A stretch of DNA of 64,000 nucleotides from an uncultured Bacilli bacterium (GCA_934148995.1 CAKPDM010000007.1:1-64000); one strand, 5' to 3'; positions 7,110 to 15,408 are shown, counted from the stretch's first letter. Notes: generated by a model not told the origin, from the sequence alone. Numbers and translations: made by a program.

Positions 7110-9728
7110 ATGGGAAAAATAAAAATAGATGGATTAAGTAAAGAAGAAGTTATTAGAGCAAGAGAAAAATATGGAAGTAATGCTTTAGAGACAATTCATA
7201 GAGATACCTTTTTTAAACAACTACTAAGAAGTTTAGGTGACCCCATAATTCGTATTTTATTAATAGCACTAGGAATAAAAACTATCTTTTTGATAAAAGA
7301 TTTTGATTGGTACGAAACAGTTGGAATAGCAATTGCTATTTTTTTAGCTTCTTTCATTTCAACGCTTTCTGAGTATGGGAGTGAAAAAGCTTTTGATAAG
7401 TTACAACAAGAAGCTGCTAAAACTAAAGTGAAAGTTAAAAGATTTGAAGGGATACTTACTATTCCTCTTGAAGAAATAGTAGTAGGAGATATTGTTCTTT
7501 TAGAGTATGGAGAAAAAATACCAGCTGATGGGGTGTTATTAACTGGTAGTTTAACAATAGATGAGTCATCAATAACAGGAGAAAGTAAAGAAATTTATAA
7601 ATATCCATTTAAAACTGGAACAGACCTAAAAGAGGCTAACCAATTATTTAGAGGAAGTGTCATTTATCAGGGGACTGGTAAGATGTTAGTAACTAAGGTT
7701 GGAGTTAATACTTTTTATGGAAAGATAGCTAAAGAATTACAAGATGTTCAACCAGAAAGTCCATTAAAGTCAAGACTAAGACACTTAGCTACTATTATCA
7801 GTCGAATAGGTTATTGCTCTGCTTTCTTTGTAGCACTATCATATCTATTTTTTTCTATCGTTATTAATAATCAATTTGATATAAATAAAATAATTACTTA
7901 CTGTAGTGATTTGTCATTACTATTTGCTCATCTTTTATATGCTTTAACACTAGCAGTAACAATGATAGTAGTGTCAGTTCCAGAAGGTCTACCAATGATG
8001 ATAACTTTAGTATTATCTAGTAATATGAAAAGAATGCTTAAAGATAATATCTTAGTTAGAAAACTAGTAGGAATTGAAACATCAGGTAGTTTAAATATTT
8101 TATTTACGGATAAGACAGGAACTCTTACTAAAGGTGAACTTGAAGTAGTAGGAGCAATACTTGGTGATGGAAAAGTTGTGAATAGTAATAAAGAATTAAT
8201 TAGTTATAAAGAATATTTAAAAGTATTAGATGAATCTTTAATTCAAAATAATAGTTGCAGCTACGATAAAACTAAGAATAAATTTATTGGTGGAAATGCT
8301 ACTGATCAAGCTTGTGTTAACTTTATTTATAATAGGAAACCTATCATTTTACCAAAACTAAAAGAAAAACCATTTAATAGTAAAGATAAATATTCAAAAG
8401 TAACAGTTAATGATAATGGCAATATTACTTATATTAAGGGAAGTCCCGAGTTGCTATTAAAGAAGTGTAGTAAATATTTATCACTTGATGGAAGAGAGAT
8501 AAGATTTAGTTCTTCTTCTTTGCTAAAAAGATTAGAAGAGTATACAAGACTTGGTATTAGAGTAATTTTAACTGGTTATAGTAGAAATGATGGAACTGAT
8601 ATTGTACTTCTTTCTCTTTTATTAATTAAAGATGAGTTAAGAAAAGAGAGTAAAGGAGCCGTTGATATAGTAAGAAAAGCTGGTGTTCAGGTGGTAATGA
8701 TTACTGGTGATAACAAAGAAACTGCTACTTCTATTGCTAAAGAAACAGGAATAATAAATAATAGTACAGATTTAGTATTTACTAGTAGTGATATGGCGCA
8801 GATGTCTGATGCTGAATTAAAGAAAAAACTACCTAATCTCAGAGTAGTAGCAAGAGCTCTTCCGCAAGATAAAAGTAGATTAGTAAGAATTTCTGAAGAA
8901 GAAAACCTAGTGGTAGGAATGACAGGAGATGGAGTAAATGATGCTCCGGCACTTAAGAAAGCAGATGTTGGTTTTGCGATGAATAGTGGAACGGAAGTTG
9001 CTAAAGAAGCTAGTGATATTATTCTTTTAGATAACAATTTCTATTCTATTACTAAAGCTATTCTTTATGGACGAACAATTTTTAAAAGTATTAGAAAATT
9101 CATTATCTTTCAGTTGACAGTTAATTTTTGTGCCGTTTTCTTATCAATTATTGGTCCTTTTATTGGAGTAGCTACACCTGTTACGGTTATTCAAATGTTA
9201 TGGATTAATATGGTTATGGATACCTTAGCTGGAATTGCCTTTTCTTATGAAGCTCCACTTAGTGAATATATGGAAGAGGAACCTAAAGATAGATATGAAC
9301 CAATTCTAAATAATTATATGATACATGAAATAGTTTTTATTGGTGTTTATTCTTCTTTACTTTGTATTTTCTTTTTGAAAAGTCCTTATATTCATTCCTT
9401 TTTTAGAGATGATATTAATGATAAATATTTTTTAACTGCTTTCTTTGGTTTATTTATTTTTATAAGTATCTTTAATAGTTTTAATGCTAGAACTTCTAGA
9501 CTTAATATTTTTGCTAATCTATTTAAAAATAAAATGTTTATGATAGTAATACTTTTCATTGCTATTGTACAGTTTGTTCTCATCTATTATGGTGGTGAGT
9601 TATTTAGAACTGTTGGCCTTAGTTTCAAAGAAATAGAAATTATGCTTTTATGTGCTTTTTCAGTTATTCCAGTTGAGTTATTTCGAAAAATATATTTAAA
9701 GAAAAATAATAAGTTGGGACACGTTTAA
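7110..9728 (+). CDS. P-type calcium-transporting ATPase (PMCA/PacL-like)
   Basis: At 872 residues it has the layout of P2-type Ca pumps. A short cation-ATPase N-terminal domain leads to TM1-2. The actuator has the TGES motif (SITGESKE, about residue 155). TM4 carries the PEGLP motif. DKTGTLTKGE near residue 333 holds the phosphorylated Asp. The hinge has TGDGVNDAPALK. TM6 has the NMVMD pattern of the single-site plasma-membrane type. About ten membrane segments are visible in total. It should expel Ca2+, or possibly Mn2+, from the cytoplasm at the cost of ATP. It is monocistronic: a terminator sits before it and another overlaps its stop. Confidence 0.9.
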   Translation: MGKIKIDGLSKEEVIRAREKYGSNALETIHRDTFFKQLLRSLGDPIIRILLIALGIKTIFLIKDFDWYETVGIAIAIFLASFISTLSEYGSEKAFDKLQQEAAKTKVKVKRFEGILTIPLEEIVVGDIVLLEYGEKIPADGVLLTGSLTIDESSITGESKEIYKYPFKTGTDLKEANQLFRGSVIYQGTGKMLVTKVGVNTFYGKIAKELQDVQPESPLKSRLRHLATIISRIGYCSAFFVALSYLFFSIVINNQFDINKIITYCSDLSLLFAHLLYALTLAVTMIVVSVPEGLPMMITLVLSSNMKRMLKDNILVRKLVGIETSGSLNILFTDKTGTLTKGELEVVGAILGDGKVVNSNKELISYKEYLKVLDESLIQNNSCSYDKTKNKFIGGNATDQACVNFIYNRKPIILPKLKEKPFNSKDKYSKVTVNDNGNITYIKGSPELLLKKCSKYLSLDGREIRFSSSSLLKRLEEYTRLGIRVILTGYSRNDGTDIVLLSLLLIKDELRKESKGAVDIVRKAGVQVVMITGDNKETATSIAKETGIINNSTDLVFTSSDMAQMSDAELKKKLPNLRVVARALPQDKSRLVRISEEENLVVGMTGDGVNDAPALKKADVGFAMNSGTEVAKEASDIILLDNNFYSITKAILYGRTIFKSIRKFIIFQLTVNFCAVFLSIIGPFIGVATPVTVIQMLWINMVMDTLAGIAFSYEAPLSEYMEEEPKDRYEPILNNYMIHEIVFIGVYSSLLCIFFLKSPYIHSFFRDDINDKYFLTAFFGLFIFISIFNSFNARTSRLNIFANLFKNKMFMIVILFIAIVQFVLIYYGGELFRTVGLSFKEIEIMLLCAFSVIPVELFRKIYLKKNNKLGHV

Positions 9729-9743
9729 ATTCCAACTTTTCTC
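9711..9743 (+). terminator. Terminator overlapping the Ca-ATPase stop
   Basis: Nine-bp stem AAGTTGGGA/TTCCAACTT (one G-U) with a TTTTCT tail. The stop codon of the ATPase lies inside the loop. Confidence 0.65.
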
Positions 9744-9767
9744 GTACTATTATTTACTCTTATTCTA

Positions 9768-9796
9768 TTGTTATCTATTCTTATATCTGTTACTAT
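9768..9796 (+). promoter_or_regulatory. Plus-strand promoter P1 of the small-peptide mRNA
   Basis: TTGTTA (9768-9773), exactly 17 bases, TACTAT (9791-9796). The same architecture (TTGyTA-17-TAsTAT) occurs twice on the opposite strand at 10070-10098 and 10222-10250. Confidence 0.6.
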
Positions 9797-9829
9797 TAGT
9801 TCGGATACATTTGAAATATCAGGTGCTTT

Positions 9830-9861
9830 CCCTTCTATAAATCATTTATTAAATAGAAGGG
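9830..9861 (+). promoter_or_regulatory. Hairpin sequestering the ribosome binding site of the small peptide
   Basis: Perfect 9-bp stem CCCTTCTAT (9830-9838) / ATAGAAGGG (9853-9861). Its right arm runs into the ribosome binding site GGGTGGTGAT, which would be hidden in the folded mRNA. Shine-Dalgarno sequestration is typical of type I toxin messages. Confidence 0.6.
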
Positions 9862-9872
9862 TGGTGATATGT

Positions 9873-9944
9873 ATGACAAAAAACCAATCTTTTGTTATCA
9901 TGTTGCTACTATTTGTAGTAATATTTATATTACTATTTAAATAA
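9873..9944 (+). CDS. 23-residue hydrophobic peptide, candidate type I toxin
   Basis: The peptide starts MTKNQSFV and continues as one uninterrupted hydrophobic helix of about 15 residues ending in FK; it is a single membrane-spanning micro-protein. The ATG at 9873 is preferred because it sits about 7 bases after GGTGG. An overlapping ATG at 9869 would be too close to it and gives a non-hydrophobic product. The gene has a promoter, a 5' leader with a hairpin over its ribosome binding site, and a 3' hairpin shared with an opposite-strand transcript. This layout fits type I toxins such as those of the TxpA/BsrG or Fst groups, although the sequence belongs to none that I recognise. Function is inferred from context only. 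Confidence 0.6.
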   Translation: MTKNQSFVIMLLLFVVIFILLFK

Positions 9945-9984
9945 GAAAAGACACCTGATTCAACTTATGTTGAATTCGGGTGTC
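9942..9984 (-). terminator. Hairpin shared by the peptide mRNA and antisense RNA-A
   Basis: Long imperfect palindrome (9950-9984), GACACCTGATTCAAC paired with GTTGAATTCGGGTGTC. On the minus strand it is followed by CTTTTCTTATTT, so it should end the minus-strand RNA. On the plus strand no T run follows, so the peptide mRNA may read on and pair with RNA-A. Confidence 0.55.
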
Positions 9985-10063
9985 AAACAAAAGAAATTTT
10001 GGGAAACACCTGATTTGCTCAATCAAATGTATCCTTTTTTATTATATGAAGTTTCCTTCATCT
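9945..10063 (-). ncRNA. Candidate antitoxin RNA-A
   Basis: Minus-strand unit from promoter P2 to the hairpin at 9950-9984, about 120 bases. It contains a 5' hairpin (ATGAAG GAAA CTTCAT), a conserved GGATACATTTGATT block at 10034-10021 with an ATTTG/CAAAT stem, and the terminator. It converges on the small-peptide mRNA and would be antisense to its 3' part. The conserved block also occurs in sense orientation in the leader of the peptide mRNA (9803-9832) and in RNA-B. Confidence 0.5.
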
Positions 10064-10069
10064 AGATAC

Positions 10070-10098
10070 ATACTATCATAAAAAAAGACAAATAGCAA
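10070..10098 (-). promoter_or_regulatory. Minus-strand promoter P2 (RNA-A)
   Basis: Read on the minus strand: TTGCTA (10098-10093), 17 bases, TAGTAT (10075-10070). Same spacing and -10 type as P1 and P3. Confidence 0.6.
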
Positions 10099-10127
10099 TA
10101 TAAACGATTACTATTCATCTCTTCTAG

Positions 10128-10215
10128 AAAAGAATCAAACTTTTCTCGTAGTAATTCTCGAAAAGTATCTGATTTGGGGAATCAAATATATCCTTTTCAG
10201 ATGAGTAACTCATCC
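10128..10215 (-). ncRNA. Candidate small RNA-B, paralogue of RNA-A
   Basis: Minus-strand unit of about 90 bases: 5' hairpin GATGAG TTA CTCATC, conserved block GGATATATTTGATT (10192-10179) with the same ATTTG/CAAAT stem, then a terminator formed by ACTTTTCG.../CGAGAAAAGT with a T-rich end. It parallels RNA-A element by element, so the unit is duplicated. No ORF. Confidence 0.5.
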
Positions 10216-10221
10216 ATATTC

Positions 10222-10250
10222 ATACTATCACATAACTGGCTGAATAACAA
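10222..10250 (-). promoter_or_regulatory. Minus-strand promoter P3 (RNA-B)
   Basis: Minus strand: TTGTTA (10250-10245), 17 bases, TAGTAT (10227-10222). Confidence 0.6.
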
Positions 10251-10372
10251 TACTATATTTCAAGAAATTGCAAAATTTATGCCTTTTTCGTACTATTTTG
10301 TCTCTTAAATTGAATAAAATCTTTGCTTTTTCTAAAAATTATAGTAAAATTAAGAAAGTTTTGGAGGTAATT

Positions 10373-11953
10373 ATGTTACAAGTAAATAATGTTAGTTTAA
10401 GATTTGGAAAGAGAACTTTATTTGAAAATGTTAATTTAAAATTTGTAGATGGTGCCTGTTACGGCTTAATCGGCGCTAATGGAGCAGGGAAAAGTACTTT
10501 TCTAAAATTATTAACAGGAGAATTAGAAACAACAACTGGAGATATCACTACTGGTAAAAATGAAAGAATCTCTGTTTTAAAACAAGACCACTATCAATAT
10601 GATGATGTTCGTGTTTTAGATGTAGTTATTATGGGAAATGATAAGTTATATAAAATAATGAAAGAAAAAGAAGAATTGTATTCTCATACTGAATTTACCG
10701 AAGAAGATGGTTACCGTTTAGCTGATTTAGAAGCAGAATTTTTAGAGATGGATGGTTGGAATGCTGAAAATGATGCTGCTATCCTTTTGAATAACTTAGG
10801 TGTAAAAGATGAATTTTACGATAAAAAGATGAGTGAAATACCTGTTAAACTAAGAGTAAAAGTATTATTAGCCTCAGCACTTTTTGGTAATCCTGATATC
10901 TTACTATTAGACGAACCAACTAACAGTTTAGACTTAGATGCTATTAATTGGTTAGAAGAGTTTTTAATTAACTTTCCTAATACCGTAATTGTAGTAAGTC
11001 ACGATAGATATTTTCTAAATAAAGTATGTACTCATATCGTTGATATAGACTTTGGGAAGATGAAAATGTATATCGGTAACTATGACTTTTGGTATCAATC
11101 TAGTGAACTTGCTTTAAAACAAATGAAAGAATCTAATAAGAAAAAAGAAGAGAAAATTAAAGAATTACAAGACTTTATCGCTAGATTTTCTGCTAATGCT
11201 TCTAAGAGTAAACAAGCAACTTCAAGAAAGAAAATGCTTGAGAAGATTGAACTTGATGAAATCGTTCCGTCTTCTAGAAAGTATCCATTTATTGAATTTA
11301 AAATAACTAAACAAGTAGGAAAAGAAATATTAAGAGTTGAAAACTTAATTAAAGAAGTAGATGGCGTTAGAATTCTAAATAAAATATCATTTACCGTTTT
11401 AAAAGGTGATAAAATCGCCATTGTATCTAATAATGACTTAGCTAAAACAACATTATTCAATATCTTAGCGGGCGAAGAAAAATTTGATAAAGGTCAAGTA
11501 CTATTTGGAAAAACAATATCTCCTTCCTATCTTCCTCAAGATAATAGTAACTACTTTAGTAGCGACTTATCTATTCTTGACTGGATAAAACAATATAAAA
11601 GAGTAGATGATGATACTGAATTAAGAGGTTTCTTAGGAAGAATGTTATTTTCTAAAGAAGATGTCTTTAAAAAAGTTAATGTTTTATCAGGTGGGGAGAA
11701 AGCTAGATGTATGCTTAGTAAGATGATGTTAGAAGAACCTAATTTCTTAATATTAGATGAACCAACTAACCACTTAGATCTAGAAAGTATTACTTCGCTA
11801 AATAAAGGATTAGAAAACTTTGCAGGAGAGTTAATCTTAACATCTCGTGATCATGAACTTAATCAGACTGTATGTAATAGAATAATTGAAATTAAAGATG
11901 ACGGTACCATAATTGATAGAAGATTAACTTTTGATGAATATTATAACAACTAA
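10373..11953 (+). CDS. ABC-F family ATPase (YkpA/YbiT type)
   Basis: The start at 10373 is chosen for TTGGAGGTAATT just upstream; an upstream in-frame extension to 10268 has no such site. The 526-residue protein has two ABC domains and no membrane segments. Domain 1 has Walker A GANGAGKST and Walker B LLLDEPT, but its signature is degenerate (SEIPVKLRVKV instead of LSGGQ). A charged linker (about 240-320, Lys/Glu-rich) follows. Domain 2 has a worn Walker A (SNNDLAKTT) and an intact LSGGEKARC plus LILDEPTNHLD. The complementary decay recalls YkpA/YbiT members. ABC-F proteins act on the ribosome in translation; the specific role of this subgroup is poorly defined. Probably monocistronic. Confidence 0.88.
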   Translation: MLQVNNVSLRFGKRTLFENVNLKFVDGACYGLIGANGAGKSTFLKLLTGELETTTGDITTGKNERISVLKQDHYQYDDVRVLDVVIMGNDKLYKIMKEKEELYSHTEFTEEDGYRLADLEAEFLEMDGWNAENDAAILLNNLGVKDEFYDKKMSEIPVKLRVKVLLASALFGNPDILLLDEPTNSLDLDAINWLEEFLINFPNTVIVVSHDRYFLNKVCTHIVDIDFGKMKMYIGNYDFWYQSSELALKQMKESNKKKEEKIKELQDFIARFSANASKSKQATSRKKMLEKIELDEIVPSSRKYPFIEFKITKQVGKEILRVENLIKEVDGVRILNKISFTVLKGDKIAIVSNNDLAKTTLFNILAGEEKFDKGQVLFGKTISPSYLPQDNSNYFSSDLSILDWIKQYKRVDDDTELRGFLGRMLFSKEDVFKKVNVLSGGEKARCMLSKMMLEEPNFLILDEPTNHLDLESITSLNKGLENFAGELILTSRDHELNQTVCNRIIEIKDDGTIIDRRLTFDEYYNN

Positions 11954-11967
11954 TTTTACGTAAAGAG

Positions 11968-11999
11968 GTGATTAGAAATTTAAATCTAATTGCTTTTTT
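11968..11999 (+). terminator. Terminator after the ABC-F gene
   Basis: ATTAGA/TCTAAT stem extended by weaker pairs, then TGCTTTTTTA. Confidence 0.5.
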
Positions 12000-12037
12000 A
12001 TTTACAATAACTTATTATATAAGTAGGAGATGAGAAT

Positions 12038-12835
12038 ATGAAGAAGAATAAAAACTCAACTATAATTATTGCTATTTTGGCAGTAGTAGTAATATTAGTA
12101 CTTGGTTACTTTGGATACAATAAATTCTTCAAAAAAGATAATACGGGAACGAAAAATAATGAAACAGTAAAAGATGAAAATAAAAATGATCAAAAAGAGG
12201 TTGGTCAGATATTGGATATTGGTAGCGATTTTGTTCTAAACTTATATAACAAAGTTTCTTTACCAGGAGATTCTTATTATAAATATTGGTTTTATGGCGA
12301 AAATGATAACTATAAGGTAAGTAAAGCTGATGAACATAGTAAGATGGGACTAGTTTATATTAATTTACAAAAAGAAGACTTTACAGCACTTCCAAGCAAT
12401 TCCCAACTAAGTACTAATCTAACTCTTAATGGTAATAATTATACCCTAGAAACTTATGGTAATAGTAGCTTCATTTCTTATGATAAAGTAGAAGCTGTTT
12501 ACAAAGATTTATTTGGTAGTACCAAAACATTAGATAAAAAAGAACCACTACCAACTAGTGCTCTTATTACTGCATACTATATTTATGATGCTAGAGTTAA
12601 TGGTTATGTTCTTTATACTACACCAGCAGGTGGTACTTCAAGTAATTACTATCATGGTATGTTGCTAAAAGCCAATCAAACAAAAGATGAAGTAATAATA
12701 GCTGAAAAAGTTACCTATACAGAAGTGGATATAAATGGAACAGCCACTGTTAAATCAGAAGCAATTTATAATTATACATTTAAAACGACAGATGGTGAAA
12801 ACTATTTTCTAGTTTCAAGAGTAAAAAGTAACTAA
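12038..12835 (+). CDS. Membrane-anchored extracytoplasmic protein, 265 aa
   Basis: Not recognised. Residues 1-33 form a Lys-rich start plus one membrane segment (STIIIAILAVVVILVLGYFGY). A Lys/Asn/Asp linker follows, then about 200 residues that look beta-rich and exported, with no Cys and no catalytic motif that I can see. The start is preceded by AGTAGGAGATGAG. The gene has terminators on both sides, so it is probably monocistronic. Similar architecture (single anchor, linker, beta-rich domain) recurs at 22115 and 29995 without clear sequence similarity. Confidence 0.8.
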   Translation: MKKNKNSTIIIAILAVVVILVLGYFGYNKFFKKDNTGTKNNETVKDENKNDQKEVGQILDIGSDFVLNLYNKVSLPGDSYYKYWFYGENDNYKVSKADEHSKMGLVYINLQKEDFTALPSNSQLSTNLTLNGNNYTLETYGNSSFISYDKVEAVYKDLFGSTKTLDKKEPLPTSALITAYYIYDARVNGYVLYTTPAGGTSSNYYHGMLLKANQTKDEVIIAEKVTYTEVDINGTATVKSEAIYNYTFKTTDGENYFLVSRVKSN

Positions 12836-12850
12836 GATTAGCTACTTTTT
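12824..12850 (+). terminator. Terminator overlapping the end of the 265-aa gene
   Basis: AAAAGTA-CTAA paired with TTAG-TACTTTTT; the stop codon TAA is part of the left arm. Confidence 0.65.
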
Positions 12851-12864
12851 CTTTGAGAGAAATA

Positions 12865-12873
12865 TGTTATAAT
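12865..12873 (+). promoter_or_regulatory. Extended -10 promoter of the DUF3592 gene
   Basis: TGTTATAAT, the extended -10 form used repeatedly in this window; no good -35. Confidence 0.5.
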
Positions 12874-12899
12874 ACTAGTATATGGATAAGGTGGTTGTA

Positions 12900-13379
12900 A
12901 TGGAAAACGAAAGTATCAAAAGAAAACATAGCGGACAAATTATTATTGGTATTGTTATTATAATAGTAGGAATAGCCTTGACAGTATATGCAGGAATTAA
13001 TATATTTGTATACTATGGAAAGAGTAGAAACTATATTGCTGCGGATTCCAAAGTTATTGACTATGATTATAATTATACAGATAATGGTGAACAGCTAGGT
13101 ACAAGTGTTATTACCTACACAGTAGATGGTAAGACATATAAGAAAAAATCAGAACATTATAGCAGTACACCAGATCCCATTGGAACTTTAGTGAAGATTA
13201 AATATAATCCAGATGATCCAAGTGATATTATTTGGCTTAATGATAAAAATAACTTTATTTTACCTATAATCGGTATATTAGCTGTTATTGGTGGAGTATT
13301 AACTATAAAAGATATGCCAGAAAGTAATGAGCCTCAAGAAGAAAAATCATTTGTGTCTTCTGGTGAAGAGATAATATAA
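12900..13379 (+). CDS. DUF3592 membrane protein
   Basis: The start at 12900 is chosen because AAGGTGG lies 5 bases before it; the ATG at 12882 has none. The 159-residue protein has two membrane segments (about 12-35 and 120-140) framing an extracytoplasmic beta domain. The domain carries the DUF3592 pattern: SKVIDYDYNY..., YTVDGKTYKKKSEH and VKIKYNPDDPSDIIW. The family's function is not established. It ends at a bidirectional terminator facing the minus-strand operon. Confidence 0.8.
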   Translation: MENESIKRKHSGQIIIGIVIIIVGIALTVYAGINIFVYYGKSRNYIAADSKVIDYDYNYTDNGEQLGTSVITYTVDGKTYKKKSEHYSSTPDPIGTLVKIKYNPDDPSDIIWLNDKNNFILPIIGILAVIGGVLTIKDMPESNEPQEEKSFVSSGEEII

Positions 13380-13404
13380 AGGATAACTTTGACGTTATCC
13401 TTTT
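13378..13404. terminator. Bidirectional terminator
   Basis: Perfect 10-bp stem AAAGGATAAC/GTTATCCTTT with a 6-base loop. It serves the DUF3592 gene on the plus strand and the activase operon on the minus strand. Confidence 0.75.
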
Positions 13405-14342
13405 ACAGTTATAGCACCTTTAGAACAACGATTCCCCCAAGCATCAAGAATCTTATTATTTTTCTTTACAATAATTATTTCACAGTGATTAGGACAACCA
13501 TTACAAACGCAACCAGCTGTTTCAAATTTTGCATCACGAACTTTGAAATTAAATTCTTTCTTGATACCACTTTTCTTTGCAAGAATAGCACTACCTAAAG
13601 CTCCCATTAAATGACCATTTTCATCAACAATAATTTCTTCCCCTAATAAATCTTCAAAAGCTTTTTTAACACCAATATTTTTACTAACACCACCTTGAAA
13701 AATAATTGGTCCTTCAATTTTTTTACCCTTTGCCACGTTATTTAAATAATTACTAGCGACACTATAACAAAGACCTGCAATAATATCATTCTTTTTATAA
13801 CCCATTTGTAATTTATGGACTAAATCACTTTCTGCAAAAACTGTACATCTAGCAGCAATACTAGTTGGTTTCTTACTAGTAAGAGCAATAGTACCAAAGT
13901 CTTTAACATCAAGACCTAATCGTTTAGCTTGACTTGAGAGAAAACTTCCCGTTCCAGCAGCACAAAGCGTATTCATTGCATAATCAGTTACAATCTTATT
14001 ATCTATTAAAATAATCTTAGAATCTTGTCCACCTATTTCTAGGATAGTTCTAATATCAGGATACTTCGATAAAGTTCCAATCGCGTGAGCAGTTATTTCA
14101 TTTTTAATACTAACAGCATCAAGCATTGTCCCGATAAGTTTTCTAGCAGACCCGGTTGTTCCGACCCCCATAATCGTTATATCTTTTGTATTTTTTTCTA
14201 ATTCTTTTAACACTTTCTTAACAGCTTTAACTGGGTCACCTTCTGTCCAAAGATAACTACTAGCAATAATATTATTATCTTCATCAATAATGACTCCTTT
14301 AGTAGAAATAGAACCAATATCTATACCTAAATAACCAATCAT
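13395..14342 (-). CDS. BadF/BcrA-type ATPase, dehydratase-activase-like
   Basis: The 315 residues have the actin-like ATPase fold of the activators of 2-hydroxyacyl-CoA dehydratases: GIDIGSISTKG at the N-terminus, VGTTGSARKL, EIGGQDSKI, and NTLCAAGTGSFL, whose Cys would bind a bridging 4Fe-4S cluster in a dimer. RCTVFAESD and FQGGVSKN follow. The C-terminus adds a Cys-rich element (CVCNGCPNHCEI, NRCSKG) not found in minimal activators, which suggests a second cluster. It should couple ATP hydrolysis to low-potential electron transfer to a partner. It is the last gene of a three-gene minus-strand operon, one base after the preceding stop. No canonical dehydratase subunits are in the window. 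Confidence 0.88.
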   Translation of the reverse strand: MIGYLGIDIGSISTKGVIIDEDNNIIASSYLWTEGDPVKAVKKVLKELEKNTKDITIMGVGTTGSARKLIGTMLDAVSIKNEITAHAIGTLSKYPDIRTILEIGGQDSKIILIDNKIVTDYAMNTLCAAGTGSFLSSQAKRLGLDVKDFGTIALTSKKPTSIAARCTVFAESDLVHKLQMGYKKNDIIAGLCYSVASNYLNNVAKGKKIEGPIIFQGGVSKNIGVKKAFEDLLGEEIIVDENGHLMGALGSAILAKKSGIKKEFNFKVRDAKFETAGCVCNGCPNHCEIIIVKKNNKILDAWGNRCSKGAITVKG

Positions 14343-14343
14343 G

Positions 14344-15408
14344 TTATCCCTCCCGTTTAAAATTTAATAAGTCATAAAAAGCTTCTAATCTTGTCTTTAT
14401 CCCATCAAGTCCACTTTGTTCATCAAATGAGAAAAAAGTAATAGGAATATGTAAATCTTTCGCTTCTTTAATCATTATTGGAATAGCGCCGATTTCTGGG
14501 GTACAACCAGTCGGTTTAGTATGAATTACTCCATCAAACTTATGTCTTTTTAAATAACCAATACGGTAGACATTATCAAGACCATCTGCTCCTAGAGTAT
14601 ATTTACAGTATTTTCTAACTCGAAATTTCATATAAGGACCTAAAAATTTCTTTTGCCATAGAAGATAACTAACATTAGTAAATCGTTTAATCTCGATATG
14701 ATAGCTTGCTAAGGTTTTTTCTAATTCATAATTAGAATAAGGTTCCATCGCGGTATAAAGTTCGCCGATAATACCAACTTTTAAGCAATCTTTTGGTTTA
14801 TTAATTGGAATGGTTTTTAACCGTCTTACAGTATTCCTATAAATTTTAGTGAGTGAAAATATTCCTTTCGCTGCATTACATTCACTAATAAATCTCTTTT
14901 TTAATTTAAGAAAAGAACCATTCTGTTTTTCAAAACCAACCACTTTTCTAATCTTACTATCAATACTATCTAAGTAATAAATATAAAGAAGAGTTGCTAT
15001 TATCTCTTTTAAAAATTCTCTTTTAGTAAGAGTTGGGTTTAACTTTTTAAAGATAGAAAAAGCTTCTTTAAAACTTAAACTATCACTACCAATTATTTGT
15101 ATCAATTCAAAGTCATAACCTAAATCTTTTAAAATAGTTTCTTGTACTTCGGCGTAATATCTATATCTACAACCACCTCCAGCTTGTAGCAAAGTATTAG
15201 CACCAAGGTCTAAGGCTTCAATAAAGTTACCAAGATTATATTTAAAGGGAACACAAACGGAATCTGGGGCATATTTACTTCCTAATTCGATTGTTTTCCT
15301 AGTAATCGGTGGGGTATTAATTACTTCTAAATGAGTAACTTTTTTTAAAAACTTACCAATCGGATATTGATAATCACCTAATTGTGGAAAAGCTAATACA
15401 CGTTTCAA
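14344..15408 (-). CDS. CoA-dehydratase-related protein (DUF2229/HgdB-like), 354 aa
   Basis: Starts MKRVLAFPQLGDYQYPIGKF. It contains PDSVCVPFKYNLGNFIEALDLGAN and LQAGGGCRYRYYAEVQ, the Cys-bearing patterns of proteins usually annotated as acyl-CoA dehydratase activase-related or 2-hydroxyglutaryl-CoA dehydratase domain proteins. KPTGCTPEIG near the end supplies another Cys. The Cys residues probably hold an Fe-S cluster that receives electrons from the neighbouring ATPase. The start overlaps the previous gene's stop by four bases, so translation is coupled. In many Bacillota these pieces are fused in one very large protein; here they are separate genes. Substrate unknown. Confidence 0.75.
   Translation of the reverse strand: MKRVLAFPQLGDYQYPIGKFLKKVTHLEVINTPPITRKTIELGSKYAPDSVCVPFKYNLGNFIEALDLGANTLLQAGGGCRYRYYAEVQETILKDLGYDFELIQIIGSDSLSFKEAFSIFKKLNPTLTKREFLKEIIATLLYIYYLDSIDSKIRKVVGFEKQNGSFLKLKKRFISECNAAKGIFSLTKIYRNTVRRLKTIPINKPKDCLKVGIIGELYTAMEPYSNYELEKTLASYHIEIKRFTNVSYLLWQKKFLGPYMKFRVRKYCKYTLGADGLDNVYRIGYLKRHKFDGVIHTKPTGCTPEIGAIPIMIKEAKDLHIPITFFSFDEQSGLDGIKTRLEAFYDLLNFKREG

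Noticed and set aside
9869..9940. Alternative small peptide starting at the ATG at 9869
   Set aside because: The start is only three bases from the ribosome binding site and the product is not hydrophobic; the ATG at 9873 fits both spacing and a membrane peptide.
9730..10260. CRISPR array
   Set aside because: The repeats are few, imperfect, in opposite orientations and associated with promoters and terminators; there is no regular repeat-spacer pattern and no cas gene.
13389..13598. Plus-strand 69-codon ORF inside the activase gene
   Set aside because: It starts in a terminator and is antisense to a well-recognised ATPase with its Cys-rich tail.
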